In this document: positions 1 through 8,587 of the stretch, piece after piece
Layout of the letters: every line of letters begins with the position of its first letter
Position numbering within the stretch: position 1 is the stretch's first letter
Assembly (NCBI RefSeq): GCF_001517975.1
Contig: NZ_KQ950183.1
Span: forward strand, 381,660-445,659
DNA from: Thermobifida cellulosilytica TB100
GTDB lineage: Bacteria; Actinomycetota; Actinomycetes; Streptosporangiales; Streptosporangiaceae
Length of the DNA: 64,000 bases
Direction: 5' to 3'
The notes under the pieces: model-generated
The model's database searches: none
What the model was told of the DNA's origin: nothing
The model's input: only the letters and a program-made list of their open reading frames with translations
Program-made: the position numbers and the translations under genes

Positions 1-597
1 CAGCGCCGGCAGGGCAGGGGCGGCCCAGAACGCCGCGGGATCGGCGGGCAGGGGAGCAGCCGCCACCCGCACCGGCGGCACCGCGTCGCCGCCGTCGGCC
101 GCCCGCCCGGCCCGGGCCTGCCCGCGCACCGCGGCCACCAGCGCACCCCGCTCCATCCCCCGCCACGCCGCCAGCACGAACGGGTCGGCGTCCACCCGCT
201 CCGCCACAGCCTCCAGCACCGCCGACACGTGGTCGCACACCTCCCCCCACTCCGGGCACGAACAGGACACCACCAGCTCGTCCAGCCCCCGCGGCAGCAG
301 CGCCAGCCCCAGCACGTCGAACACCCGCACCACCTCGACCGGCAGCCGCCCGGCGAGCAGACGGGCACGAAACAGCGGCTGGCCGCCCAACGCCGCCGCC
401 ACCGTGTCCCACTGGGCGGCATCCAGCACGGGCAGGATCAGGCTCACCCGATGCACCCGGCCGCGCGCCGCCACCCGGGCCGACACCTCGCCCGCGGTGA
501 CGCGCAGCCCCGCCACCGCGCCGACCGGCACCCGACGGGCAGCGGACAGCCCCAGCACCGCACGGAACAGACGCGACCAACCCTCCCGGCGGCTCAC
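1..597 (-). CDS. SWIM zinc-finger protein, left copy (cut by window edge)
   Basis: The first 199 codons are visible and the 3' end lies outside the window. The GTG start at 597 overlaps the stop of the upstream SNF2 helicase by 4 bp (GTGA), so the two are translationally coupled. A SWIM zinc-binding signature CxCx6CxH is present at about C112, C114, C121 and H123 (SCSCPEWGEVCDHV). SWIM domains are known to bind zinc and to mediate DNA or protein contacts; the partnership with a SNF2 ATPase suggests an accessory subunit, but no substrate is established. The same motif with the same spacing recurs in the second SWIM gene at 27195-28418, which also follows a SNF2 gene. Confidence 0.85.
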   Translation of the reverse strand, partial: MSRREGWSRLFRAVLGLSAARRVPVGAVAGLRVTAGEVSARVAARGRVHRVSLILPVLDAAQWDTVAAALGGQPLFRARLLAGRLPVEVVRVFDVLGLALLPRGLDELVVSCSCPEWGEVCDHVSAVLEAVAERVDADPFVLAAWRGMERGALVAAVRGQARAGRAADGGDAVPPVRVAAAPLPADPAAFWAAPALPAL

Positions 598-3581
598 CCC
601 ACCACCGCCTCCGGCGACAGCCGCACCACCTCCCGCAGCTCGGCCACCGACAGCTCCGCCAGCCACTCCTCCCCGCTGCCCACCACGCTCTCGGCCAGCG
701 CCTTCTTCCGCTCGATCAGCTCGTCCACCCGCTCCTCCACCGTGCCCACGCACACCAGCTTGCGGACCTGCACGTCACGCCGCTGCCCGATCCGGAACGC
801 ACGGTCGGTGGCCTGGTCCTCCACGGCCGGGTTCCACCACCGGTCCACGTGCACCACATGGTTGGCGGCGGTCAGGTTCAACCCGGTGCCCGCCGCCTTC
901 AACGACAGCAGGAACACCATCGGCTCCGCCGACTCCTGGAAGCGCCGCGTCATCTCCTCGCGGCGGGACCGGGGCGTGCCGCCGTGCAGCCACAGCACCT
1001 CACAGCCCAGCACCTCCGCCAGGTAGGGGGCGAGCCGGTCCCCGAACGCGGTGTACTGGGTGAAGCACAGCGCCTTGTCGCCCACCGCGACCGCCTCGCC
1101 CAGCAGATGCTCCAGCCGCTCCAGCTTGCCGGAGCGGCCCGCCAGCGCCGAACCGTCGCCGAGGAACTGCGCCGGATGGTTGCAGATCTGCTTCAGCTTC
1201 GACAACGCCCCCAGCACCACGCCCCGCCGCCGCACGCGGTCGGCGCCGTCCAGCCGCTCGGCCATCTCGTCCACCACCGCCCGGTACAGCGACGCCTGCT
1301 CGGGAGTGAGCGTGCACCAGGCCCGCATCTCCTGCTTGTCGGGCAGGTCCGCGATGATCGACCGGTCCGTCTTGAGCCGCCGCAGCAGAAACGGGCCGAC
1401 CCGGCGGCGCAGCAGGGCCGCGGCCCGCGCACCGTCCTCCCCCTCGGCCGACGCGGCCGCGAAAGCACGCTCGAACTGGGCGGCCGGCCCCAGCAGCCCC
1501 GGATTGGCGAACTCCATGATCGACCACAGCTCGCCCAGGTTGTTCTCGACCGGCGTGCCCGTCAACGCGATCCGGGTGTCGGCCGGCAGCGCACGCACCG
1601 CCCGCGCCTGCCGGGTCGTGCTGTTCTTGATCGCCTGCGCCTCGTCGCAGACCACCCGCCGCCACGGCACCGCCGCCAGCTCCTCCACGTCGCGGGACAC
1701 CACCCCGTAGGTCGTGACCAGCAGGTCGGTCGACCCCAGCAGGCGGGCCAGGTCGTTGCCGTGCGGCCGGTCCGGGCCGTGGTGCAGCCGCACCCGCAGC
1801 CCGGGCGCGAACCGGGCCGCCTCACGCAGCCAGTTGCCGGTGAGCGACACCGGGCAGACCATCAGCGTCGGCCCGGACACGCCGCGGGCGCGCTCATCGG
1901 CCAGCAACGCCAGCAACTGCACGGTCTTGCCCAGCCCCATGTCGTCGGCGAGGATCGCGCCGAACCCCAGGTCGCCGAGGAAACGCAGCCAGGCCGCACC
2001 ACGCCGCTGGTAGGGGCGCAGCTCCCCCTCGAAGCCGGGCGGGGTCTCCAACGGGGTCAGGCGGTGCTCGCAGTCACCGCCCAGCAGCGCGCCCAGCGCG
2101 CCGTCGGCCCGCACCGACTCCACCGGAACCGGCAGGCCGGCGGACGGCGCCACCGCCAACGCCACGGCACGGGAGCGGCGCATCCGGCCGCGGCCCCGCA
2201 GCCGCAGCAGCTCCAGGGTCCGCTGCAACGCGCCCGGGTCGACCATCGTCCACCGGCCCCGCAACCGCACCAGCGGCTGCTTGAGCCGGGCCAGCTCGGC
2301 CAGCTCCTCCAGGTCGACGCGCTGCCCGCCCAGCACCGCCTCCAACGAGAAGTCCACCAGGTCGTCCACGCCCAGGCCGCCGCGCCCCGCGGGAACACGG
2401 TCGTGCACGGTCAGCTCCAGCGCCAGCGCGGACCGGCCGCTCCACGCGGGCAGCAGCACGGTCACCCCGGCCGCGTCCAGACGGGGCGCGGCCTCCCGGA
2501 CGAACGCGTGGGCCTCCCGCAGCGACAACCGCACCGTGTCGGGGGCCAGCTCCTCCACCGCCCGCGCCAGCGGGGAGAAGACCCGGGCCGCACGGTCCAG
2601 CTCGCGCAGCGCGGCCGCCTCCGCCTCGGGCCCCAGCCAGGCCCCGCCCTCCCCCCGCCACAGGTCCCGCAACGGCAGCCGCAGACTCGGATCGACCGCG
2701 GACTGCACCCACAGCTCCAGCGACCACGCGTCCCCGCCCGCCTCCTCCTCCGGCTCCACCAGGCGCAGCAGCAGCCGGGGACGGCCCACACGGTGGGCGG
2801 CGTCGAACGCCTCCCGCAGCTCCCCGGCAAGCCGCGCACCGGCACCCCGCAGCCGCGCATCCGGGCCCGTCAGCGCGGCCGTCCACGGGGCCGCTCCCGG
2901 CGGCACGGCAGAGCCGAGCCGCTCGCGCGCCACCTCGTCGACGAGCGCGCACAGCACGGCGTGCACCTGCACGTCGGCCGAGGGCGGCTCCCCCGGGTCG
3001 AGGTGGGCGTGCGCGGACGGCGGAAGAGCCGCGCACAGCTCGGCGAAGTACGCGGCGTCGGCACCGGCCAGCAGGGGACGCCAGCGCAGGCACGGCGGCA
3101 CGCCCACGACCAGCGGAGCCACGCGGGCCGCGGCCACCAGGTGCTCGGCGAAGGCGTGCACCGCACACAGGTGGGCCAGGCCCGGACCGACCGCCAGGCC
3201 GTCCGCGGCGCAGTCGCGCAACGCCGCCAGCAGCCCGGCAGCACCCGCCCGCACCGCCACGCCCGCCACACGCCAGCGGCGCAGCACCGGGGACGGCACG
3301 GCGGGGCTCCCCGCGGGCGGCACCAGCGCGGGGGAGGGCAGCGGATGCCGATCGGAGCCGGGCAGGCTCACCACCAGCGACACCGGCTCGACCGCGGCGG
3401 CCGCACGACCGACCGCCCCGACCAGCGCGGCCCGCAGGGAGTCGGCGTCGGCCGAGAAAGGATGCGCAGGCACGGCGGCACGCGACCCGGTGACGGCACG
3501 GCCGGCCGAGTCCTCCGCCCACAGCACGAGCGCGCCCTCCGCCCACACCGCGTGCACCACCAGCACGGTCCACCCCCGCAT
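594..3581 (-). CDS. SNF2-family DEAD/DEAH-like helicase, left copy
   Basis: A 995-residue Swi2/Snf2 ATPase, predicted to be a cytoplasmic double-stranded DNA translocase. The N-terminal ~480 residues form the poorly conserved region usual in bacterial SNF2 proteins. The two RecA-like lobes follow: Walker A in ADDMGLGKT near residue 545, the Walker B DEAQ box near 644, GTPVENN after it, and motif VI (QATDRAFRIGQR) near 923. I chose the ATG at 3581 because GGAGG precedes it; sequence further upstream in this frame is arginine-rich antisense-type translation. It is followed without a gap by a SWIM protein. A paralogue with the same partner lies at 24373-27198. Target and pathway are unknown. Confidence 0.93.
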   Translation of the reverse strand: MRGWTVLVVHAVWAEGALVLWAEDSAGRAVTGSRAAVPAHPFSADADSLRAALVGAVGRAAAAVEPVSLVVSLPGSDRHPLPSPALVPPAGSPAVPSPVLRRWRVAGVAVRAGAAGLLAALRDCAADGLAVGPGLAHLCAVHAFAEHLVAAARVAPLVVGVPPCLRWRPLLAGADAAYFAELCAALPPSAHAHLDPGEPPSADVQVHAVLCALVDEVARERLGSAVPPGAAPWTAALTGPDARLRGAGARLAGELREAFDAAHRVGRPRLLLRLVEPEEEAGGDAWSLELWVQSAVDPSLRLPLRDLWRGEGGAWLGPEAEAAALRELDRAARVFSPLARAVEELAPDTVRLSLREAHAFVREAAPRLDAAGVTVLLPAWSGRSALALELTVHDRVPAGRGGLGVDDLVDFSLEAVLGGQRVDLEELAELARLKQPLVRLRGRWTMVDPGALQRTLELLRLRGRGRMRRSRAVALAVAPSAGLPVPVESVRADGALGALLGGDCEHRLTPLETPPGFEGELRPYQRRGAAWLRFLGDLGFGAILADDMGLGKTVQLLALLADERARGVSGPTLMVCPVSLTGNWLREAARFAPGLRVRLHHGPDRPHGNDLARLLGSTDLLVTTYGVVSRDVEELAAVPWRRVVCDEAQAIKNSTTRQARAVRALPADTRIALTGTPVENNLGELWSIMEFANPGLLGPAAQFERAFAAASAEGEDGARAAALLRRRVGPFLLRRLKTDRSIIADLPDKQEMRAWCTLTPEQASLYRAVVDEMAERLDGADRVRRRGVVLGALSKLKQICNHPAQFLGDGSALAGRSGKLERLEHLLGEAVAVGDKALCFTQYTAFGDRLAPYLAEVLGCEVLWLHGGTPRSRREEMTRRFQESAEPMVFLLSLKAAGTGLNLTAANHVVHVDRWWNPAVEDQATDRAFRIGQRRDVQVRKLVCVGTVEERVDELIERKKALAESVVGSGEEWLAELSVAELREVVRLSPEAVVG

Positions 3582-3751
3582 CGCCTCCGCTGCCGCGCGG
3601 CACCCAGTATGGCGAGCCGCGACGACAGGACGCGCCGCAGCCGCGGACCCGGCCCACCCCGCGGAAAACACCCGGGCGGGGAACCGGCCGCACCGGGACG
3701 GGATCCAAGACAGCGGCCCCCACACCCCTCGAACGAAAGCGACGGACCGCG

Positions 3752-4978
3752 TTGTTCGGAATCCTGCGGCCGTGCCGGCACTCCCTGCCCGGCGACCTGG
3801 CCACCCAGTGGATGTCCCACCTGTGCGGACTGTGCCTGGCCCTGCGCGACGAGCACGGCCAGACCGCACGGGTCGCCACCAACTACGACGGCCTCGTGGT
3901 CTCGGCCCTGGCCGCCGCCCAGACCACGCCCGGCAGCAGCACCCGCACCGCAGGCCCCTGCCCGCTGCGGGGCATGCGTTCCGCCCAGGTCGCCGACGGC
4001 GCGGGCGCCAGGCTCGCCGCGTCGGTGTCGCTGCTGCTGGCCGCCGCCAAGGTCGACGACCACGTCGCCGACGGGGACGGCGTCTACGGCCGCACCCCGG
4101 TGCGCGGCGCGGCACGCCGACTCGCCCGCCGCTGGGCGGAGGACGCCCGCGCCTCCGGCCGACGACTGGGGTTCGACGCGCAAGCCCTGCTGGCCGCCGC
4201 CGACCGGCAGACCACGGTCGAGGAGGCCCTCGGCCCCGGCGACGACCTGCTCGCCGCCACCGCCCCCACCGAGGAGGCCACCGGCGAGGCGTTCGCGCAC
4301 ACCGCGCTGCTGGCGGGCAGGCCCGGCAACGAGGCGCCGCTGCGCGAGGCCGGGCGGCTGTTCGGCCGGGTCGCGCACCTGCTGGACGCCGTCGAGGACC
4401 AGGCGGCCGACCGCGCCCGCGGCGCGTGGAACCCGATCACCGCCACCGGAACGGACATCACCCGGGTACGGCAACTGTGCGACGACGCGGTGCTGGGCGT
4501 GCGGCTGGCCCTCGCCGAAGCCGAGTTCACCGACGGCCGACTGGTCCACGCCCTGCTGGTCCACGAACTGGACCGCGCGGTACGGCGGGTCTTCGCCGCC
4601 TCCGGACACGGGGACGAGCACCCGCACTGCTCGGCCCGCCACCCCGGCCCCCGCACCGGCACGCCGCACGAGGACGACCGCCACGACACCCGGGACAAGC
4701 CGGTCGACCAGGGCGGGTGGTGCTGCACCACGCCCCGCGCCGAGCGGCCGCCGCGGCGCCGCGGCCTGTGGGCGGGCTGCGCGGTGGCGCTGTTCATGAC
4801 CTGCACCGGCCAGGTGTGCTGCCGCGACCCCTACCCCGGCCCGTGGCGGGGAGAGCCCCGCGAGGCGTGCTGCTCCTCGTGCGGGGACTGCGTCCCCGAC
4901 TGCGGCTGCGACTCCTTCGGGGACTGCTGCAAGGCCTGCGGCCGATGCGACTGCGACTGCTGCCCGTGCGACTGCTGA
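3752..4978 (+). CDS. DUF5685 family protein with cysteine-rich tail
   Basis: 408 residues starting with TTG and the family-typical MFGILRPCRH. The function of DUF5685 is not known. The body (about 1-300) is alpha-helical and carries conserved Cys and His near the N-terminus (CRH, HLCGLCLAL). The last 53 residues contain 17 cysteines in CC, CxC and CxxC arrangements, after a short hydrophobic stretch near residue 345 (GLWAGCAVALFMTC). This suggests a metal- or cluster-binding or disulfide-rich tail, but no ligand can be assigned. It is divergent from the SNF2-SWIM pair and convergent with the DUF3037 gene, whose stop lies 9 bp away. Confidence 0.85.
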   Translation: MFGILRPCRHSLPGDLATQWMSHLCGLCLALRDEHGQTARVATNYDGLVVSALAAAQTTPGSSTRTAGPCPLRGMRSAQVADGAGARLAASVSLLLAAAKVDDHVADGDGVYGRTPVRGAARRLARRWAEDARASGRRLGFDAQALLAAADRQTTVEEALGPGDDLLAATAPTEEATGEAFAHTALLAGRPGNEAPLREAGRLFGRVAHLLDAVEDQAADRARGAWNPITATGTDITRVRQLCDDAVLGVRLALAEAEFTDGRLVHALLVHELDRAVRRVFAASGHGDEHPHCSARHPGPRTGTPHEDDRHDTRDKPVDQGGWCCTTPRAERPPRRRGLWAGCAVALFMTCTGQVCCRDPYPGPWRGEPREACCSSCGDCVPDCGCDSFGDCCKACGRCDCDCCPCDC

Positions 4979-4987
4979 CGGTCCGGC

Positions 4988-5368
4988 TCAGCGCACCAGC
5001 AGGTCCAGCAGGCGGGCCGCCTCGGCCGCCGGGTCGAGGGTGAGACCGGTGTGCACCGGCCCGGGCTGCACCACGGTGCTGCGGGGCGCGGTGAGCCACC
5101 GGAACCGGCGGCCGACGTCCTCGGCCGCCGCCGGACCCGCCCCCGGGGCGGCGGCGCACACGGCCTCCACGGCGCGCAGCGCCGACCGCACGGCCTCGGC
5201 GTCGGCGTCGGGGGCCAGCGCGTGCAGCCGGTCCACGTCGAGGTGGACGTGCGCGGCCAGGAAGCGGCGGTCCTGGCAGTACAGGACCACCCCGGCGTTG
5301 ATGCACTCGCCGCGGCGCAGGTCGGGGACGACGCGCAGCAGCGCGTACTCGTAGGGGAGGCGGGTCAT
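4988..5368 (-). CDS. DUF3037 family protein
   Basis: 126 residues opening MTRLPYEYALLRVVPD, with the RGECINAGVVLYC segment characteristic of DUF3037. No catalytic motif is recognisable. Its ATG overlaps the stop of the HipA-like gene by 4 bp (ATGA), so the two form a coupled operon. The pairing of DUF3037 with a HipA-like kinase is familiar from other bacterial genomes, which suggests that the two act together, perhaps as kinase and partner or regulator. That role is inference. Confidence 0.85.
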   Translation of the reverse strand: MTRLPYEYALLRVVPDLRRGECINAGVVLYCQDRRFLAAHVHLDVDRLHALAPDADAEAVRSALRAVEAVCAAAPGAGPAAAEDVGRRFRWLTAPRSTVVQPGPVHTGLTLDPAAEAARLLDLLVR

Positions 5369-6120
5369 CGGACGGTCTCCGGAAGCCAGGAGCGGTCGGC
5401 GACACGGGCCAGCAGGTGGCGCACGTAGGCGTCGCGCACCTCGTCGGGCGAGGCGAAGCCGGGCTCGTCGGCGAGCCACCGGTCGGGGACGAGCGCGGTG
5501 ACCTCGGCCAGCAGCGCACGGGTGATGCGGGGGGCGAGCGCGGCGTCGGCGGAGGCCAGGTCGGGGCGGGCGGTGGCCAGCACGTGGTCGTCGGCGTTGT
5601 AGGGGCGCAGCACCGCCCCCTCGGCGCCCGGCCAGTTGTGGTGGAAGATCAGGCTGGCCCCGTGGTCGATGAGGTAGGGGCTGCCATGCCACAGCAGCAG
5701 GTTGGGGTTGCGCCAGGTGCGGTCCACGTTGCTGGTGAAGGCGTCGAACCACAGGATGCGCCCGGCCAGGTCCGGGCCGAGGGAGTGGACCGCGGGGTCG
5801 TAGCCGATGGAGCCCGGCAGGTAGTCCATGGCGAGGTTGAGTCCGGCGCTGGCGCGCAGCAGCTCCTGGATCTCGGGGTCGGGCTCGGCGCGGGCGACCA
5901 GCGGGTCGAGGTGGATGAGCGCCAGGTCGGGGACGGGCAGGCCGAGGCGGCGGGCCAGCTCCCCGGAGACGATCTCGGCGACGAGGGACTTGCGGCCCTG
6001 ACCCGCGCCGACGAACTTGATGACGTAGGTCCCCAGGTCGTCGGCCTCGACGACCGCGGGAAGGGAGCCGCCCTCCCGCAGGGGCGTGACATAGCGGGTG
6101 AGGGTGATTTCCGGGAGCAC
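5365..6120 (-). CDS. HipA-like kinase family protein
   Basis: 251 residues resembling the short HipA-type kinases that lack the full HipA N-terminal region. Visible kinase-like elements are YVIKFVGAGQGRKSLVAEIVSG with a candidate ATP-binding lysine near residue 34, then LWFDAFTSNVDRTWRNPNLL, the catalytic-loop-like segment, near residue 125, and YLIDHGASLIFHHNW, the metal-binding Asp region, near 150. True HipA is a Ser/Thr kinase toxin of a HipBA module, but there is no HipB-like HTH gene here. The neighbour is DUF3037 instead, so a toxin role should not be assumed. Start ATG at 6120. Confidence 0.82.
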   Translation of the reverse strand: MLPEITLTRYVTPLREGGSLPAVVEADDLGTYVIKFVGAGQGRKSLVAEIVSGELARRLGLPVPDLALIHLDPLVARAEPDPEIQELLRASAGLNLAMDYLPGSIGYDPAVHSLGPDLAGRILWFDAFTSNVDRTWRNPNLLLWHGSPYLIDHGASLIFHHNWPGAEGAVLRPYNADDHVLATARPDLASADAALAPRITRALLAEVTALVPDRWLADEPGFASPDEVRDAYVRHLLARVADRSWLPETVR

Positions 6121-6316
6121 GGACCGATCCTAGTGCGCGGCCGCCGCGCCGCCCGCCGCGCGGGACAGCAGGAACACGGGCCCCCGGTGTAACAGAGATC
6201 ACATCATCCGACAATATTTTTGTGGATTTTTTACGCCGCACGGCGTGTTCGCACCGTTCGGTGTCCCATCCTCCGCTCTTCTGTTGTCGGGTCATCCCAT
6301 GCTTCGAAGGAGTGCA

Positions 6317-7600
6317 GTGACGCGCAGCGAGGCCGAGCCCCCCGTGCCGACTCCCCCCGAAACCCCCGGCCCCCACCACCCGGCCCCCGCGAAGCGGCGA
6401 CGGCGGTCCGTCCTGCTGCTGGCCGTGGTCCTCGGCGTGCTCGCCGCCGCGGGCCCCCTGGCCACCGACCTGTACCTCCCCGCGTTCCCGATGATCGCCG
6501 AGGACCTGGGCACCACCGAGGCGCGCGTCCAACTGACCCTGACCTCCTCCCTCCTGGGCCTGGCCGTGGGACAACTGGCCGTGGGGCCGATGAGCGACGC
6601 GTGGGGACGGCGCGGACCGCTGCTGGCGGGCACCGCCCTGTTCTGCGTCACCTCACTGCTGTGCATGCTCGTCACCTCCGTGGAGGCGTTCGTCGCCATC
6701 CGGTTCGTCCAGGGACTGGCCGGCTCGGCGGGCGCGGTCGTCTCCCACGCGGTGGTCCGCGACCTCTACGAGGGCGACGAGGCGGCACGGTTCTTCTCCC
6801 GCCTGATGCTCGTGTCGGGCATGGCCCCGATCCTCGGACCGCTCCTGGGCGGCCAACTGCTGCTCGTGGGCCCCTGGCCGCTGGCCTTCGCCCTGCTGGC
6901 CGCGGTCAACGGACTGGGATTCCTGGCGGTGCTGCTCCTCCTGCCCGAGACCCTGCCGCGCGGCGACCGCCGGCCGCTGCGCCCGGGAGCACTGCTGGCC
7001 ACCGTGGCACACCTCCTGCGCGACCTGCGCTTCCTCGGTCCCATGCTGGCGCTCAGCCTGAACTTCGGAATGATGTTCACCTACATCTCCTCCTTCTCCT
7101 TCGTGTCGCAGAACGAACTGGGCGCCTCCCCCCAGACCTTCGGCCTGCTGTTCGCGCTCAACGCGGTCGGCATGATGGCCGGCACCCAGCTCAACGGGCT
7201 GCTCATCGGCCGCATCGACACCACGCGGCGGCTGCTGGCCGGCCTGCTCCTCGGCTTCGGCAGCGTGGCGGCCATGGTCGTCCTGGAACTCACCGACACC
7301 GCCGCACTGCCCGCCCTCACCGCCGCCCTGGCGGTCATGATGTTCGGCATGGGCGTGGTCTTCCCCAACGCGACCACACTGGCGCTGTCCTCGCAGCCGC
7401 CGTCCGTGGCCGGAACCGCCTCCGCACTCTCCGGCTCCTCCCGCTTCGTGTTCGGCGGAATCCTGGCCGCACTCACCGGGATCGCCGCCGGAGGCCACGC
7501 GTCGCTGGCGAGCATGGTCTGGGTCATGGCGGCCACCGCGGTACTCGCCCTGGGCGTCTTCACGGCCACCGCCTGGCTGGGACGCAGCCCGGCCACCTGA
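6317..7600 (+). CDS. MFS drug-resistance transporter, Bcr/CflA family (left copy)
   Basis: About 427 residues with twelve hydrophobic segments, an inner-membrane proton-coupled exporter. The family signature LATDLYLPAFPMIAEDL follows TM1, and the loop 2-3 motif appears as GPMSDAWGRRGPL. The GTG at 6317 is preferred because GAAGGA lies 5 nt upstream; an in-frame ATG at 6299 is the alternative. The gene is monocistronic and has an unusually AT-rich leader (about 6200-6235). It is clearly paralogous to the transporter at 14087-15424: both share VQLTLT, LAVGQL, ARFFSRL, LPETLPR and ATTLA blocks. Family substrates include bicyclomycin and other small compounds; the actual substrate is unknown. Confidence 0.9.
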   Translation: MTRSEAEPPVPTPPETPGPHHPAPAKRRRRSVLLLAVVLGVLAAAGPLATDLYLPAFPMIAEDLGTTEARVQLTLTSSLLGLAVGQLAVGPMSDAWGRRGPLLAGTALFCVTSLLCMLVTSVEAFVAIRFVQGLAGSAGAVVSHAVVRDLYEGDEAARFFSRLMLVSGMAPILGPLLGGQLLLVGPWPLAFALLAAVNGLGFLAVLLLLPETLPRGDRRPLRPGALLATVAHLLRDLRFLGPMLALSLNFGMMFTYISSFSFVSQNELGASPQTFGLLFALNAVGMMAGTQLNGLLIGRIDTTRRLLAGLLLGFGSVAAMVVLELTDTAALPALTAALAVMMFGMGVVFPNATTLALSSQPPSVAGTASALSGSSRFVFGGILAALTGIAAGGHASLASMVWVMAATAVLALGVFTATAWLGRSPAT

Positions 7601-7692
7601 CCAGCCCCGCCAACACAGGACCGGACCAGCGACAAGACCCGCGACGGACTAGACTCGTCGCCCCCTGAGACCTGTTGCGCAAGGAGGCGACG

Positions 7693-8475
7693 ATGGCGTT
7701 ACGGCGGCTGCTGGCCGGACTGGGATTCGGCGGCGCCTCGGTGGAGACGGTCCTGGACGACGCCGTCGCCGTGCCCGGCGGCGTGATCCGCGGCCGGGTG
7801 CACATCGAAGGCGGCACGGTCGACCAGCACGTCCAGGAACTCACCGTGGGCCTGCAGACCCGCGTGGAGGTCGAAGCGGGCGACAGCGAGTACACCCGCG
7901 ACATGGAGTTCACCCGCCAGCAGCTCGGCGGCGCACTGCACCTGGCCCCCGGAGCACGCCACACGGTCCCCTTCGAACTGCGGATCCCCTTCGAAGCCCC
8001 GCTGAACTGGTACCGCGGCACCCTGCTCCACCCGATGCGGCTGGGCGTCAACACCCGGCTGAGCATCGCCGGAGCCGTCGACCCCGGCGACCTCGACCCG
8101 GTCCGCATCGCACCGCTGCCCTCCCAGCAGGCGATCCTGGACGCCCTGGCCGCCCTCGGCTTCGTCGTCAAACACACCGACACCGAACAGGGACACCTGC
8201 GCGGCACCCGCCAGCGGCTGCCGTTCTACCAGGAGATCGAGTTCCACGCCCCGCCCCGCTACCGCGGCCTCAACGACCTGGAACTGTCGTTCGCCACCGA
8301 CGAACGCGGCGCCGACGTCGTCCTCGAACTGGACCGCAAGTCCGGCCTGCTGACCGAACGCTCCGACACCTACTTCAGCTTCTCCTTCGACCACGCCACC
8401 GCGACCCAGCAGGACTGGACCGGCTACCTGCACACCCGGATCGACGCGATCGCGGGACGGCGCGGCTGGCTGTGA
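7693..8475 (+). CDS. Sporulation-control protein Spo0M family
   Basis: 260 residues. The ATG at 7693 follows a perfect AAGGAGG 5 nt upstream. The N-terminus (MALRRLLAGLGFGGASVETVL) and the pattern of beta-strands, including PGGVIRGRVHIEGG and the GARHTVPFELRIPFEAP segment, fit the arrestin-like fold of Spo0M. In Bacillus Spo0M affects sporulation timing; in actinobacteria the family is widespread and its role is unclear. The predicted protein is cytoplasmic with no signal peptide. It lies between the MFS gene and the acyl-CoA-synthetase-like gene on the same strand, with about 90-110 bp gaps, so a shared operon is not certain. Confidence 0.88.
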   Translation: MALRRLLAGLGFGGASVETVLDDAVAVPGGVIRGRVHIEGGTVDQHVQELTVGLQTRVEVEAGDSEYTRDMEFTRQQLGGALHLAPGARHTVPFELRIPFEAPLNWYRGTLLHPMRLGVNTRLSIAGAVDPGDLDPVRIAPLPSQQAILDALAALGFVVKHTDTEQGHLRGTRQRLPFYQEIEFHAPPRYRGLNDLELSFATDERGADVVLELDRKSGLLTERSDTYFSFSFDHATATQQDWTGYLHTRIDAIAGRRGWL

Positions 8476-8587
8476 CGGACCGTGAGCTTGCCCGAAGGTA
8501 ACGATTCAGTGCACAGTAGGGCACGTTCGGATGACCGGGGACAACGGGGGGAGCTTCTCCGGCCCTGCTGCGAGGAGTGGGAAGGTA

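Noticed and set aside
849..4799. 1316-codon plus-strand open frame
   Set aside because: It is the antisense shadow of the SNF2 helicase. The translation is Arg/Gln/His/Pro-rich with no domain, while the minus strand has complete SNF2 motifs.
5365..6120. Classical HipBA toxin-antitoxin locus
   Set aside because: No HipB-type HTH gene is present on either side; the partner is DUF3037.
6233..6246. Terminator before the left MFS gene
   Set aside because: ACGCCGCACGGCGT is a small hairpin with T residues on its 5' side only, so it does not fit a terminator in either direction that serves a gene.
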